Below are positions 8,270 to 15,988 of a stretch of DNA of 19,439 bases, in pieces (within the stretch, counting starts at the first letter, position 1; every line of letters begins with the position of its first letter). The stretch is from JBCCTJ01 sp039198585. Lineage in GTDB: Bacteria > Bacteroidota > Bacteroidia > Cytophagales > Amoebophilaceae. The notes below the pieces were generated by a model. That model saw nothing but the letters and a program-made list of their open reading frames with translations. It had not been told where the DNA came from and searched no databases. A program made the position numbers and the translations under genes. Location: positions 1 through 19,439 of the forward strand of contig JBCCTJ010000017.1 in the NCBI GenBank assembly GCA_039198585.1. The letters are read 5' to 3'.

Positions 8270-8971
8270 CTATAGATATAACTCCGTTCCAGAGTTAAGT
8301 AATAGTTGTATTGCCCGTAGCTTAATGACTTTAGCTGCATTGAAATTTGCATTATCGGTATATCCACAACAAATGCACTGAAACCTTGATTGACTCTTTC
8401 GATTGTTGGGGTGAATGTGGTGGCAATTTGCACATTTTTGCGAGGTGTGATTTGAGGCTACCTTGAAAAAAGTTTCCCCTGCTTGATGGGCTTTGTACTC
8501 AGTGTATTGTTGTAGTTTATACCAATTTTATCGACAGCTCCCTTGTTGAACCCAGCCTTGGCTCTTGCACGATTGGGTAGATCGTTCCCTTTTTAATCTT
8601 GTTTTACCTTGGGTTTTCTTGTCATTATCTTGGTTTCTAAGTCTTGGAATATGATGACTTTTGTTTCGGCATGATCGACCAGTTTGCGGCTGACTTGATG
8701 ACAAAAATTATCTCTGATGTTAGCTACGCTATTGCGTAGAATAATGCTTGGATAATCAAAGAGCCATGGCGTTTCTTTTTTGTTTTTGAGATAGCTGTAA
8801 ATTTGATTGTGGTTGGATATTCTTTTCTCTTTTCAGTAGATAAATAAAGCCTTTGTTCTTTTTCTTCTTTGGTTTTGGGATTCCATATATGGCGAGCACA
8901 TCCCATCCATTGGCTTAAAATGACTTTTGCTGTTTATTAGGATTGGCTTTGAGTTTGATATTTTTTAACAT
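8270..8971 (-). pseudogene. tnpB: TnpB (IS200/IS605 RNA-guided nuclease) relic
   Basis: Fragments of TnpB read in order across several minus-strand frames. The start at ATG 8971-8969 gives MLKNIKLKANPNKQQKSF, a standard TnpB N terminus. A central part includes NIRDNFCHQVSRKLVDHAET and KVIIFQDLETK. A stop TAA follows KPKVKQD near 8596, then NRARAKAGFNKGA. After another frameshift come YTEYKAHQAGETFFKV and the zinc ribbon HTSQKCANCHH...FQCICCGYTDNANFNAAK, ending at TAG 8272-8270. About 234 codons remain of the usual 370-400, and the RuvC-I region is missing. Two catalytic acids are replaced by amides: the RuvC-II Glu (IEDL in the family) is Gln in FQDL, and the RuvC-III Asp (NAD-x-NAA) is Asn in NANFNAA. 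All four zinc cysteines remain. Not functional as a protein. Confidence 0.8.
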
Positions 8972-9025
8972 ACTTAATGTTATTTAGCATTTTCTAACTG
9001 TACAAGTATTTGTCATATTCATAGC

Positions 9026-9479
9026 ATGAATTATAAATGGCGAACAGGAAGATATTGTGTTTTTAAAAATTTTGTACACTTGGTTTTCGTGCCTAAGTAT
9101 AGGAAAAATGTATTTAGTGATGAGATGTTGGATAAGTTGAATAAATCTATTGCGGTATCTTGTACTAAAATGGGGAGGGTGAGCTTTTGTAGTTTGGCGG
9201 TGAAAATAATCACATCCATATGACAGTATTGATGCCCCCACAATAGCTTTGTGCCATTTTGCAAGAAGACTTAAGGGGTATTTTTCTTTCTCTTTAAGAA
9301 AGAAATTTAGGAATGTCATACGAGAAAAACTTTGGGGGAGCCACCTCTGGAGTCTCAACTATTGTGCTGTTTCGTCTGGTGGAGCTAGTCTTAAGGTAAC
9401 GAAAGCTTATATTAAGATCAACGTAAGCCTTCTAGTGGGAAGCAGATTAGACAATCCTTGCAAGAGAAGGGAAGAATAG
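9026..9479 (+). pseudogene. tnpA: TnpA (Y1 HUH transposase of IS200/IS605) relic
   Basis: Starting at ATG 9026, the protein reads as TnpA (RYCVFKNFVHLVFVPKYRKN, then FSDEMLDKLNKS and CTKMG). The first frame then stops at 9223 after shifting. The next piece lies in another frame, with GGENNHIHMTVLMPP holding the HUH histidines but an in-frame TAG just before it. The last part is in a third frame: IALCHFARRLKG, KLWGSHLWSLNYCAVSSGG and the helix VTKAYIKIN with the expected catalytic tyrosine. Two frameshifts and stops make it non-functional. Recognisable signature residues survive, so decay looks fairly recent. The exact 3' limit is uncertain; the frame ends at 9479. Confidence 0.8.
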
Positions 9480-9592
9480 GGGAAAGAAGTAGTGTCAAAA
9501 ATAGAAAAAACGGACGAGTTTGAGACTCCCAGCTAAAGCACAAGAGATTGCGGACGCATTTTATTTGAGCGATTTTATGCTATAGTTTCACA

Positions 9593-9600
9593 TATATTTG
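9593..9600 (+). promoter_or_regulatory. Candidate -7 box for the AlkD-like gene
   Basis: TATATTTG matches TAnnTTTG and lies 55 bases before the ATG at 9656. A TTG occurs 25 bases upstream of it, longer than the preferred 19-21, so this is a partial match. It separates the AlkD-like gene from the dead transposon to its left. Confidence 0.3.
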
Positions 9601-9655
9601 GTTCCCTGTTCTATCCAATATAAATTGTATTTTTTAATACATTTATCAATCAGTT

Positions 9656-10402
9656 ATGTCTCTTATTCTTAGTCAAATAGAAGTTAAACTTGTGCAAGCT
9701 AGCAGTGTCAAGCGCGCTGAACATCATACCCGTTTTTTTAAAACAGGAAAGGGAGAATATGGGGAAGGAGACCAGTTTCTCGGCATTACCTTACCTTTTT
9801 TGCGAAAAATAACGGACAGATATTATAAAAATCTTTTTCTACAAGAGATAAAAACGCTGATTGAATCACCGATTCACGAGAAAAGATTGCTTGCAATCAT
9901 GGTGCTTGTCAAACGATACAGCGCTAAAAACCTCAAGTACCAGGAAAGTATTTTCCAATTTTATATGGAGCATATTGATCAGGTCAATAACTGGGATCTC
10001 GTTGATGCATCTGCTCCTCATATTATCGGCCACTACTTACTTCATATGGGCGATCATGATTTACTCCATCGTTTATCACAGTCTCCCAGTCTTTGGCGAC
10101 GCAGAATCAGTATTATAGCAACTTTTTATTTTATTAAAAATGATCAATTAGATATGACACTGGCCATTGCACAGCAGCTCTTGCATGATAAAGAAGACTT
10201 GATCCACAAGGCAGTTGGCTGTATGCTTCGGGAAGTAGGCAAGAAAGATCATCGCCGCCTTCTTCACTTTTTAGATCAACACAGTCATTATATGCCACGT
10301 ACTATGCTTCGTTATGCGATAGATAAATTCAACCCCCAAGAGCGTCAATTTTACATGGAGGCAAAAAAGAGAATGGCTAACTCAAGTAGAAAAAAGGGTT
10401 AG
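9656..10402 (+). CDS. AlkD-like DNA alkylation repair protein (HEAT-like DNA glycosylase family)
   Basis: A 248-residue helical protein of the DNA alkylation repair family (AlkC/AlkD), whose characterised members remove bulky or positively charged alkylated bases. Landmarks are FFKTGKGEYGEGDQFLGI, NNWDLVDASAPHIIG with W113 and D117 (equivalents of AlkD W109 and D113), LWRRRISIIATFYFI with the catalytic-region arginines (148-150), and KAVGCMLREVGKKD. In that last motif most relatives have Trp (KAVGWMLRE; AlkD W187), whereas a TGT codon gives Cys here at 189. Length is normal and the frame is clean, so the gene is probably expressed. Start ATG 9656 precedes the first expected helix. It stands alone, with a dead transposon to the left and decayed frames to the right. 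Confidence 0.9.
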   Translation: MSLILSQIEVKLVQASSVKRAEHHTRFFKTGKGEYGEGDQFLGITLPFLRKITDRYYKNLFLQEIKTLIESPIHEKRLLAIMVLVKRYSAKNLKYQESIFQFYMEHIDQVNNWDLVDASAPHIIGHYLLHMGDHDLLHRLSQSPSLWRRRISIIATFYFIKNDQLDMTLAIAQQLLHDKEDLIHKAVGCMLREVGKKDHRRLLHFLDQHSHYMPRTMLRYAIDKFNPQERQFYMEAKKRMANSSRKKG

Positions 10403-10403
10403 T

Positions 10404-10658
10404 ACTGATATTCTTCTTAGTAATCCACTTTGCATTACAAAGTGCTTACAAGAAAATAGTTCTAAGTTTGATAGGATATTTGCGGCCTTAGGAGCCTCTC
10501 AAGTCGGTGAATAGCTGTGTAGAGATTCTAGTAAGCCTACGCAAATATTACATGAGGTAAATGATTATTTTTTGAAAAAACATTTTCTAAAAAAATACAA
10601 AGATAGAAAGCTGCCTGTGGGGGTAGATCATTATGCACAGCTTAGTCGAGTAAAGTAA
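10404..10658 (+). pseudogene. Unrecognised broken frame after the AlkD-like gene
   Basis: In a different frame from the preceding gene, about 85 codons read as plausible protein with a single stop (TAG 10512-10514) before the final TAA at 10656-10658. The first half includes NSSKFDRIFAALGASQVGE and the second HEVNDYFLKKHFLKKYKDRK and VGVDHYAQLSRVK. Open frame also extends back into the AlkD-like gene (to about 10323). No start codon or family is recognised, so this looks like the C-terminal relic of a lost gene. A hairpin at 10420-10449 (CACTTTG/CAAAGTG stem) lies inside it. The following 167 bases (10659-10825) are AT-rich and show nothing. Confidence 0.35.
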
Positions 10659-10825
10659 CTAAAATATGAGTACAAATTGTAGTATTGAAAAATATCAAAC
10701 CAATTTTTTTGCCCTCAAATAGATATTACTGCTGTCAATAAATAAACAACAAAAAAACATATTAAATTATCTGCCTTTACAGTGCTTATTTCAAAAAGTT
10801 CTCTGCTTCAAGTTTTTTAGACCTT

Positions 10826-11533
10826 TTGTCTCTACAGAAAAAGTTATTTGTGATAAGTATACTTTTCATTATTTTTACTTACACCTTGACTACACATGCA
10901 TCTTCTTATGGCAATATATCTAAAGATGCGACTAAGAAAAAAATAACAAAACTGCTTATACAAAAGCGATCTTCTTTTTTCAAAAAACTGGTTGAAAAGG
11001 GGTATTTGCAAAATATAGTAACGACTTTTGAAGTACTTGTCAAAGAGAAAATAGTTCCTAATAGTATGCGCAGGCAACCTGTTATCTCATTAGGTTATCC
11101 AAATTTTTTGTGGAGTTTTAAGACAAATTGACATGTGCATATAACTTATTTAAAACCAAACCTATCATATTTTATGAATCCAATATTAGCTCTATATCTG
11201 ATTTTTCCTCTCGGGATTCATGTATCACAAGAAAGCGACTGTCTAGTTCAATTATGTGATACCAAGTAACTGATTGATAATTTACCTGCTGGAAAAAAAA
11301 GAACTTTAAACATTCTTCAATGTCATATCGATGTCTTGGTTTTCCATTTACCTTATAAGAAGCGGCTTAAAATTGGAAGTAGACTGCTCCTCTATAGGAA
11401 GTCAAGAATAAGTAAGGCGTGTCTAACTTGTAACAAAAATTTGAATTTCCAAGCAAGAAAGTGTTGTAATAGACCTCCTGGAAGTCTTAGTAGAGTAACA
11501 CATCTTGCCAAAAAGAGATTGGTATTTACATAA
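10826..11533 (+). pseudogene. Secreted-protein pseudogene with two internal stops
   Basis: One frame runs from TTG 10826 to TAA 11531-11533, interrupted only by TGA 11129-11131 and TAA 11267-11269. The N terminus is a clear signal peptide (QKKLFVISILFIIFTYTLTT, then HASS). A Lys-rich stretch follows (KDATKKKITKLLIQKRSSFF), and after the stops the frame keeps sensible sequence, including ILQCHIDVLVFHLPYKKR and a basic Cys-containing tail. The unbroken version would be about 235 residues. I recognise no family. The first 101 codons could still be made as a short secreted peptide. No ATG lies near the signal peptide start, so the original start may itself be lost. Confidence 0.5.
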
Positions 11534-11584
11534 GGGTATATGCGCAAGGATACAAAAAGTGTATCTGAATTTGTAACAAAAAAG

Positions 11585-11610
11585 CATCCACTTGCTGAAG
11601 CAAGTGGATG
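11585..11610 (-). terminator. Perfect 12-bp hairpin with T-run on minus strand
   Basis: CATCCACTTGCT and AGCAAGTGGATG are exact complements separated by two bases, giving a stable stem with an effective TGAA-type loop. On minus the stem is followed by GCTTTTTTG, the layout of an intrinsic terminator. On plus it is followed by no T-run. It would end transcription coming leftward from the decayed minus-strand frame at 11620-11776. Confidence 0.65.
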
Positions 11611-11619
11611 ATGTAAGAT

Positions 11620-11776
11620 GCCTACTGTGCAAGCCTACTATTGCACGCAACTTTGAAAAAAAAGCAATAGGTCTTCTCATAAGCTTGTGTGCCGGAATAA
11701 AAACTAGTATATCAACATGTTCTAGAAAAGTATTCAACAACTGCTGAGTAGTCTCAGAGAGTTGGTAAATATCCAT
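11620..11776 (-). pseudogene. Short decayed minus-strand frame ahead of the terminator
   Basis: A minus-strand frame starting at ATG 11776-11774 encodes MDIYQLSETTQQLLNTFLEH, then VDILVFIPAHKLMRRPIAFF and a basic stretch. It has no stop before the hairpin at 11585-11610 and runs on through it to 11423, which an intact gene would not normally do, so a frameshift or lost stop is likely. Its HVDILVF stretch aligns without gaps to HIDVLVF in the plus-strand pseudogene at 10826-11533. No family is recognised. Confidence 0.3.
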
Positions 11777-11852
11777 CTTCTTCTTTGAGCATTTACTGCT
11801 TAGAAAGCTTTTTTATCAGTGGGAGCATGTCAATTTTTGAACCCTTACTGAA

Positions 11853-13967
11853 ATGATTATTTTTGCTCAAAATAAGCTTATGTTATATATTTATTTAAGA
11901 TTATCTTTTTATCGATTTTTCTCTTTTTACGTGCTTTTTTCATTGTTCACAAACTTTTCAGTTTATGCTACTGATCAGGGCAGTCACGAGAATAACCACG
12001 ATGCTAAGCATGAAGAAGATGCAGTGATTGATGACCAAAAGTGGTTTCAGCGAAAAGAAGACTTCTATCAGCTTATCAAACAATGGAAACTAACCCTATT
12101 TCCGCACCAGCTAAAATGCCATCAGAAAACTATTCAAGGTTGCCTTGTGAATTATCTTAATCATGTATTAATGGTGGATGCTCATTATTTTATATTACAT
12201 AAAAGCCCTCAAAGGCAAGATATTATTAAAACACTTATTGATGGAGAAGTTAAGAGGATTCTTACTACCATTCTCCCTAGTCATGATCTTACACAGCTAA
12301 ATAACCTTACATCTTTGACTAGTGTAATTTTCTTTGATTATTTATTGGGTATCTTCAGAGATGTTAAGTACATAGATTATCAAAAAGATACTATTAAAAA
12401 GGAGGTCTTTTTTGCCTGGAATCAGGAAATAAACCAAGTTAAAAAAAAGCTTGATAACTGGCTGTGGATATTGGGTCAGTCAAAAACAGAATGGCTTAAT
12501 ACCCAAATCAAAGAAGCCCAAGAAGCTGCTACTCACTGGGTAAGTAGCTATTCGTTACAATCTTTGCTAGCACATGATGTTGATATCAATCCACTTTTGA
12601 AAGGTGCTACGTTGCTCAATCAGTTGGTTACTCTGGAACAAGCGCCTGAGAAGACTTTTACCCCAGAGCAAAAACAGCTGATTACTGATGCACGCCTGAT
12701 TCTGGATGATCAATTTGAAGCCGATCTCCAGATAATTTTCAAAAAAACTACCTTCTTTGATGAGCAAAGTGATACTCGTTTTAACCTACAGCAAGCCATT
12801 GACATGTTACAGGATCCAAATTTTTTTATCAGATACAGCCAAGAAATGACCAACGGAATGGAAGCGCTCTTTATTCAGCAAAAGAATGAAAAGCAACGTA
12901 AGCTCATTAGTTTGATCAGGCAGTTTAAAATTGATATTAACAACTTTTTTGAGCAGGCATTGAAGGGGACTATCCTTTACGAAGCTGATCTAAAGGTCGA
13001 TCATCTTTCCCTAAGAAGCGAAGAACTTGACTTTCCACTTGGAACCATAACTACTTTTCAAAAGTTGTACGGACTCCATCGAGCACTTGCTGAGTGGGGT
13101 AATCAACTATGGGATGCTAATTATGACAATAGCCTAGACCAGCTTAGCAACCCTTTAAGATTGGGAGCTACAATAGTAATCATAGAAGCTTATTTGTATC
13201 ACATTAAAGAGAAGGGGCTTGTCAATGAAGTTGATCAAAGTATACAAGCGATCATTGAACAACGAAAGTTTAACTTATTTTTAGATGATGCCCAGTTCAA
13301 GGACTTTTTATTTGCTGTGCGACCAGAAGAAGATAGTATGATTGTCAACGAGGATAGCAGCAGCCTATATTTGGTATACTACCAATCGAAGCTCAAAAAA
13401 GGGTTATATAATCGCTTTCAATTGCAGTTGTTCAATGAAAATCCTATCAACAATTATACTGAATTTGTCCAAACCTATCCTGCTACGATTGTAGCTTTTA
13501 GCAATTATGTCAAACCACTTATTGAACAGCTTTCTGTGGAGGAAAAAGAAGTCGTGATCAAGGAGCTAAATGATCCTGATTGGACTATTTTGACTACAGC
13601 TGCATTGCGTGATAGACTGAAAAGCAGACAAGGTCATCCAAGAGCAAATCATGAAAAGAGCTCTACTCATGATGGTCCAGCACCGAATGCTAGTCATCTC
13701 GATAGCCATAAGACTTATGATTTAATAAATCATGGCATCACTTCTAATACTCAAGAGGAGCAGGCCCTGTTGAGTCAGCCAGACAAGTCACTTAACCATC
13801 CTGATAATCAGTCTGATACTCAAATAGGAGTAAGATGGGAAAGATACATTGTGCTTACTATTCTCTTTTTTGCTATTTATGGAGTTGGGTATCATTTTTA
13901 CCAAAAATGGAAAAAAATAGTAAATGATGAAAGGATTGCGACTAATGAGCGGGTACTGGTTGGATAG
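11853..13967 (+). CDS. Large single-span surface/periplasmic protein, unknown function
   Basis: A 704-residue protein I do not recognise. Residues 1-39 are a long signal peptide (two aromatic-rich hydrophobic stretches, ending SVYA before TDQGSHENNHD). A mostly helical extracytoplasmic region (about 50-600) is rich in Leu, Gln, Lys and Glu. A polar His/Asn/Ser-rich linker (about 605-660, including SSTHDGPAPNASHLDSHK) leads to a membrane helix at 665-682 and a basic tail of about 20 residues. This is the topology of an exported protein anchored at its C terminus. ATG 11853 is used; ATG 11880 (M10) would still leave a signal peptide. The frame is long and clean, so the gene is real. It is followed after 75 bases by the M20 peptidase gene on the same strand. 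Confidence 0.85.
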   Translation: MIIFAQNKLMLYIYLRLSFYRFFSFYVLFSLFTNFSVYATDQGSHENNHDAKHEEDAVIDDQKWFQRKEDFYQLIKQWKLTLFPHQLKCHQKTIQGCLVNYLNHVLMVDAHYFILHKSPQRQDIIKTLIDGEVKRILTTILPSHDLTQLNNLTSLTSVIFFDYLLGIFRDVKYIDYQKDTIKKEVFFAWNQEINQVKKKLDNWLWILGQSKTEWLNTQIKEAQEAATHWVSSYSLQSLLAHDVDINPLLKGATLLNQLVTLEQAPEKTFTPEQKQLITDARLILDDQFEADLQIIFKKTTFFDEQSDTRFNLQQAIDMLQDPNFFIRYSQEMTNGMEALFIQQKNEKQRKLISLIRQFKIDINNFFEQALKGTILYEADLKVDHLSLRSEELDFPLGTITTFQKLYGLHRALAEWGNQLWDANYDNSLDQLSNPLRLGATIVIIEAYLYHIKEKGLVNEVDQSIQAIIEQRKFNLFLDDAQFKDFLFAVRPEEDSMIVNEDSSSLYLVYYQSKLKKGLYNRFQLQLFNENPINNYTEFVQTYPATIVAFSNYVKPLIEQLSVEEKEVVIKELNDPDWTILTTAALRDRLKSRQGHPRANHEKSSTHDGPAPNASHLDSHKTYDLINHGITSNTQEEQALLSQPDKSLNHPDNQSDTQIGVRWERYIVLTILFFAIYGVGYHFYQKWKKIVNDERIATNERVLVG

Positions 13968-14042
13968 ATAAATACTCTTTTTGGTAAAAAAAGCTTGAGA
14001 TACAAAATAATTTGTAATATCGCCGTATTAGAAATTATTATT

Positions 14043-15431
14043 ATGACACCGATCATAGAACATTATATAGAAAGCCATCAAAAAAGATTTTTAGAAGAGC
14101 TCTTAGCGCTATTACGCATTCCTTCTGTAGGAGCTGATCCTACCTGCCAGGCAGCCATGCAAAAAGCAGCTACCTATATTAAAGATCATTTGGTGGAAGC
14201 AGGAGCAGATGAAGCTCAATTAATCCAAACAGCAGGTCAGCCTATTATTTATGCTGAGAAAATGATAGACCCTTTGTTACCTACTATTCTAGTTTATGGT
14301 CACTATGATGTACAGCCTGCTGATCCTCTTGATCTTTGGGATACGCCTCCTTTCGATCCTAACATCCGCCAAGGAAGCATTTATGCTCGTGGTGCAGCTG
14401 ATGATAAAGGGCAGCTATTCGCTCAGATTAAGGCCTTTGAAGTCATGGTACGAACAGAGCAGCTCCCTTGTAATGTTAAGTTTTTAATAGAGGGAGAAGA
14501 AGAAATACAGTCCCCCAATCTAGCTCCCTTTTTAGAAAAAAAGGAGAACCAAAAAATGCTCCAAGCAGATGTTGTCCTAGTATCGGATACATCCATGCCT
14601 TCACCCGATCAGCCTGTTATTTTAGTGGGTCTTAGAGGGGCTATGATGTTTGAAATCACTATTAAGGGGCCTAATAGAGATTTGCACTCAGGAAGCTATG
14701 GTGGTGTAGTGAATAACCCTATTCATGCGCTTTGTACATTGCTTGCCCACCTCCGTGATGATGATCAAAAGATTACAGTCCCTGGGTTTTATCATGATGT
14801 ACGAACCTTATCAAAAGAAGAAAGAAAAAGCTTAGTCAATGATGCCTTTACTCCTAATACATATCAAAAAGATATAGGCCTTCAAGCCAATGTAGGAGAA
14901 AAGGGGTATAATACGATAGAGCGTCTTACTATACGCCCTACATTAGAAGTCAACGGTATTTGGGGAGGAACGATAGGCAAGAAAAAAACCGTACTGCCAG
15001 CTACTGCTCATGCGATTCTATCCATGCGTCTTGTACCCGATCAAGAATGGACTACTATTCAACACCAGTTTGAGGAGCATATTCATCATCTTGCTAAGAC
15101 ACTTCCAGCACTTGCAGGCACGCAGGTTACTATTGCGAAAACAGCAGGCAGTAATGCTTTGCTGATTCCTAGCCAGTCGAGGTCAGTGCAAGCAATGAAA
15201 AAAGCCTTTAAAGATACTTGGAAGGGGAAACCCCCACTCTGCATGAGGCATGGGGCAAGCATTCCTGTCTTAACAACTTTACATGAAAAATTAGATGCTG
15301 AAATAGCGCTATTGGGTATAGGCCTCGATGATGATAATATTCACTCCCCTAATGAAAAATTTGGCATTGAGAACTATCTCAAAGGAATAGCCACTATTGT
15401 TGATTTTTATCGCAATTTTGTACAAAGCTAG
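14043..15431 (+). CDS. M20-family metallopeptidase (dipeptidase type)
   Basis: Zinc-dependent exopeptidase of the M20/ArgE/DapE/CPG2 group; this subgroup is usually annotated as a cytosolic dipeptidase. The di-metal site is visible: H87 in VYGHYDVQP with D89, D120 in YARGAADDKGQ, catalytic and metal glutamates in FLIEGEEEIQSPNL (about 150-154), and the C-terminal metal His in DDNIHSPNEKF. A dimerisation lid region includes GPNRDLHSGSYGG. The start is set at ATG 14043 (462 residues), giving the normal MTPIIEHYIESHQ beginning. An upstream TTG at 13995 would add 16 unusual hydrophobic residues. EEEIQS replaces the more common EEEIGS. The gene precedes tRNA-Ala. Substrate cannot be fixed from sequence. 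Confidence 0.92.
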   Translation: MTPIIEHYIESHQKRFLEELLALLRIPSVGADPTCQAAMQKAATYIKDHLVEAGADEAQLIQTAGQPIIYAEKMIDPLLPTILVYGHYDVQPADPLDLWDTPPFDPNIRQGSIYARGAADDKGQLFAQIKAFEVMVRTEQLPCNVKFLIEGEEEIQSPNLAPFLEKKENQKMLQADVVLVSDTSMPSPDQPVILVGLRGAMMFEITIKGPNRDLHSGSYGGVVNNPIHALCTLLAHLRDDDQKITVPGFYHDVRTLSKEERKSLVNDAFTPNTYQKDIGLQANVGEKGYNTIERLTIRPTLEVNGIWGGTIGKKKTVLPATAHAILSMRLVPDQEWTTIQHQFEEHIHHLAKTLPALAGTQVTIAKTAGSNALLIPSQSRSVQAMKKAFKDTWKGKPPLCMRHGASIPVLTTLHEKLDAEIALLGIGLDDDNIHSPNEKFGIENYLKGIATIVDFYRNFVQS

Positions 15432-15469
15432 CCTAAGAGCCCTACGTTTTATAAACTTGCTTTCTAATT

Positions 15470-15543
15470 GGGGAATTAGCTCAGTTGGCTAGAGCACTTG
15501 CTTTGCAAGCAAGGGGTCGAGGGTTCGAATCCCTCATTCTCCA
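15470..15543 (+). tRNA. tRNA-Ala (anticodon UGC)
   Basis: A complete cloverleaf: acceptor GGGGAAT with ATTCTCC (one G-T pair), D arm TAGCTCAGTTGGCTAGAGCA, anticodon stem CTTGC/GCAAG around loop TTTGCAA with TGC at 15504-15506, and T arm GAGGGTTCGAATCCCTC. The discriminator base is A and CCA is not encoded. It reads all or most GCN alanine codons. It lies 38 bases after the M20 peptidase gene and 92 bases before the MITE. Bases 15544-15629 show no gene. Confidence 0.95.
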
Positions 15544-15635
15544 CTTTCTCAAGTTTTGGGTAAAAAGTATATCTCTTTTACAGTAAAAAAGTCCCCGCTG
15601 ACCGTATGCGAATAAGTCTTACCGCTAAGTGACTA

Positions 15636-15875
15636 GGGGCAGTCAGAAGTAGATACGTTTTTGTTTAAAAAAATTTCATATGAGCTCTAGAGAAGGGGGG
15701 CCTTCATGTCCATAGAAAAAAATCGTTGAAATTCATCGCTTTTAGGTACTTTTCTTCATTTTCGGGGATTCCTACAATTTTTATCAGCTATTCTTAGCTA
15801 GAAAAATGTTACTAAAGTAGCCTCAAGAGCTATTTTTTAATGATTTTTACAGTTTCGTATTATCCTGACTGCCCC
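15636..15875. mobile_element. Complete 240-bp MITE with 11-bp inverted ends and 6-bp target duplication
   Basis: The element starts GGGGCAGTCAG (15636-15646) and ends with its exact complement CTGACTGCCCC (15865-15875). It is flanked on both sides by TGACTA (15630-15635 and 15876-15881), a direct duplication of the target. It has no coding capacity, so it must have been moved by a transposase supplied in trans. A diverged partial copy lies inverted at 19150-19300. The parent IS family is not assigned; a 6-base duplication is compatible with several DDE families. The element separates tRNA-Ala from proS. Confidence 0.85.
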
Positions 15876-15964
15876 TGACTAAAGCAGCTTTGATAAAGAG
15901 AAGCATATGATTTTTCAGCATCCTTACAGAGTCAGACTTTAAACTCCTTTATTAAAAAATCTTT

Positions 15965-15972
15965 TATTTTTG
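15965..15972 (+). promoter_or_regulatory. Candidate -7 box and Shine-Dalgarno-like site for proS
   Basis: TATTTTTG fits TAnnTTTG and lies 16 bases before ATG 15989, allowing only a very short leader. GAAAGG at 15975-15980, eight bases before the ATG, is a fair Shine-Dalgarno match and supports this start. No -33 TTG is seen. Confidence 0.3.
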
Positions 15973-15988
15973 CTGAAAGGTATTTTTT

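Larger units (their letters stand above)
8129..9479. mobile_element. Dead IS200/IS605-type element (divergent tnpB and tnpA relics)
   Basis: A tnpB relic on minus and a tnpA relic on plus lie head to head with 54 bases between their starts, the gene order of IS605-type elements. Both genes are broken by stops and frameshifts and tnpB has lost a large internal segment, so the element cannot move on its own. A candidate subterminal hairpin marks the tnpB side; no clear matching end is visible past the tnpA side (9480-9590), so the outer limits are approximate. This group moves as single-stranded DNA and leaves no target duplication. Confidence 0.75.

Noticed and set aside
9031..9358. Minus-strand frames opposite the tnpA relic
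   Set aside because: They are shadows of the plus-strand transposase relic and show no protein features of their own.
10420..10449. Terminator for the AlkD-like gene
   Set aside because: The CACTTTG/CAAAGTG hairpin is good but no T-run follows on plus, so it is only noted as a hairpin.
11423..11776. A 117-codon minus-strand gene
   Set aside because: It runs straight through a perfect terminator hairpin and its second half is the shadow of the opposite-strand pseudogene. Only the part ahead of the hairpin is listed, as a decayed frame.
13995..14042. TTG start adding 16 residues to the M20 peptidase
   Set aside because: The extra residues are unlike the family N terminus, and the ATG at 14043 gives the usual start.
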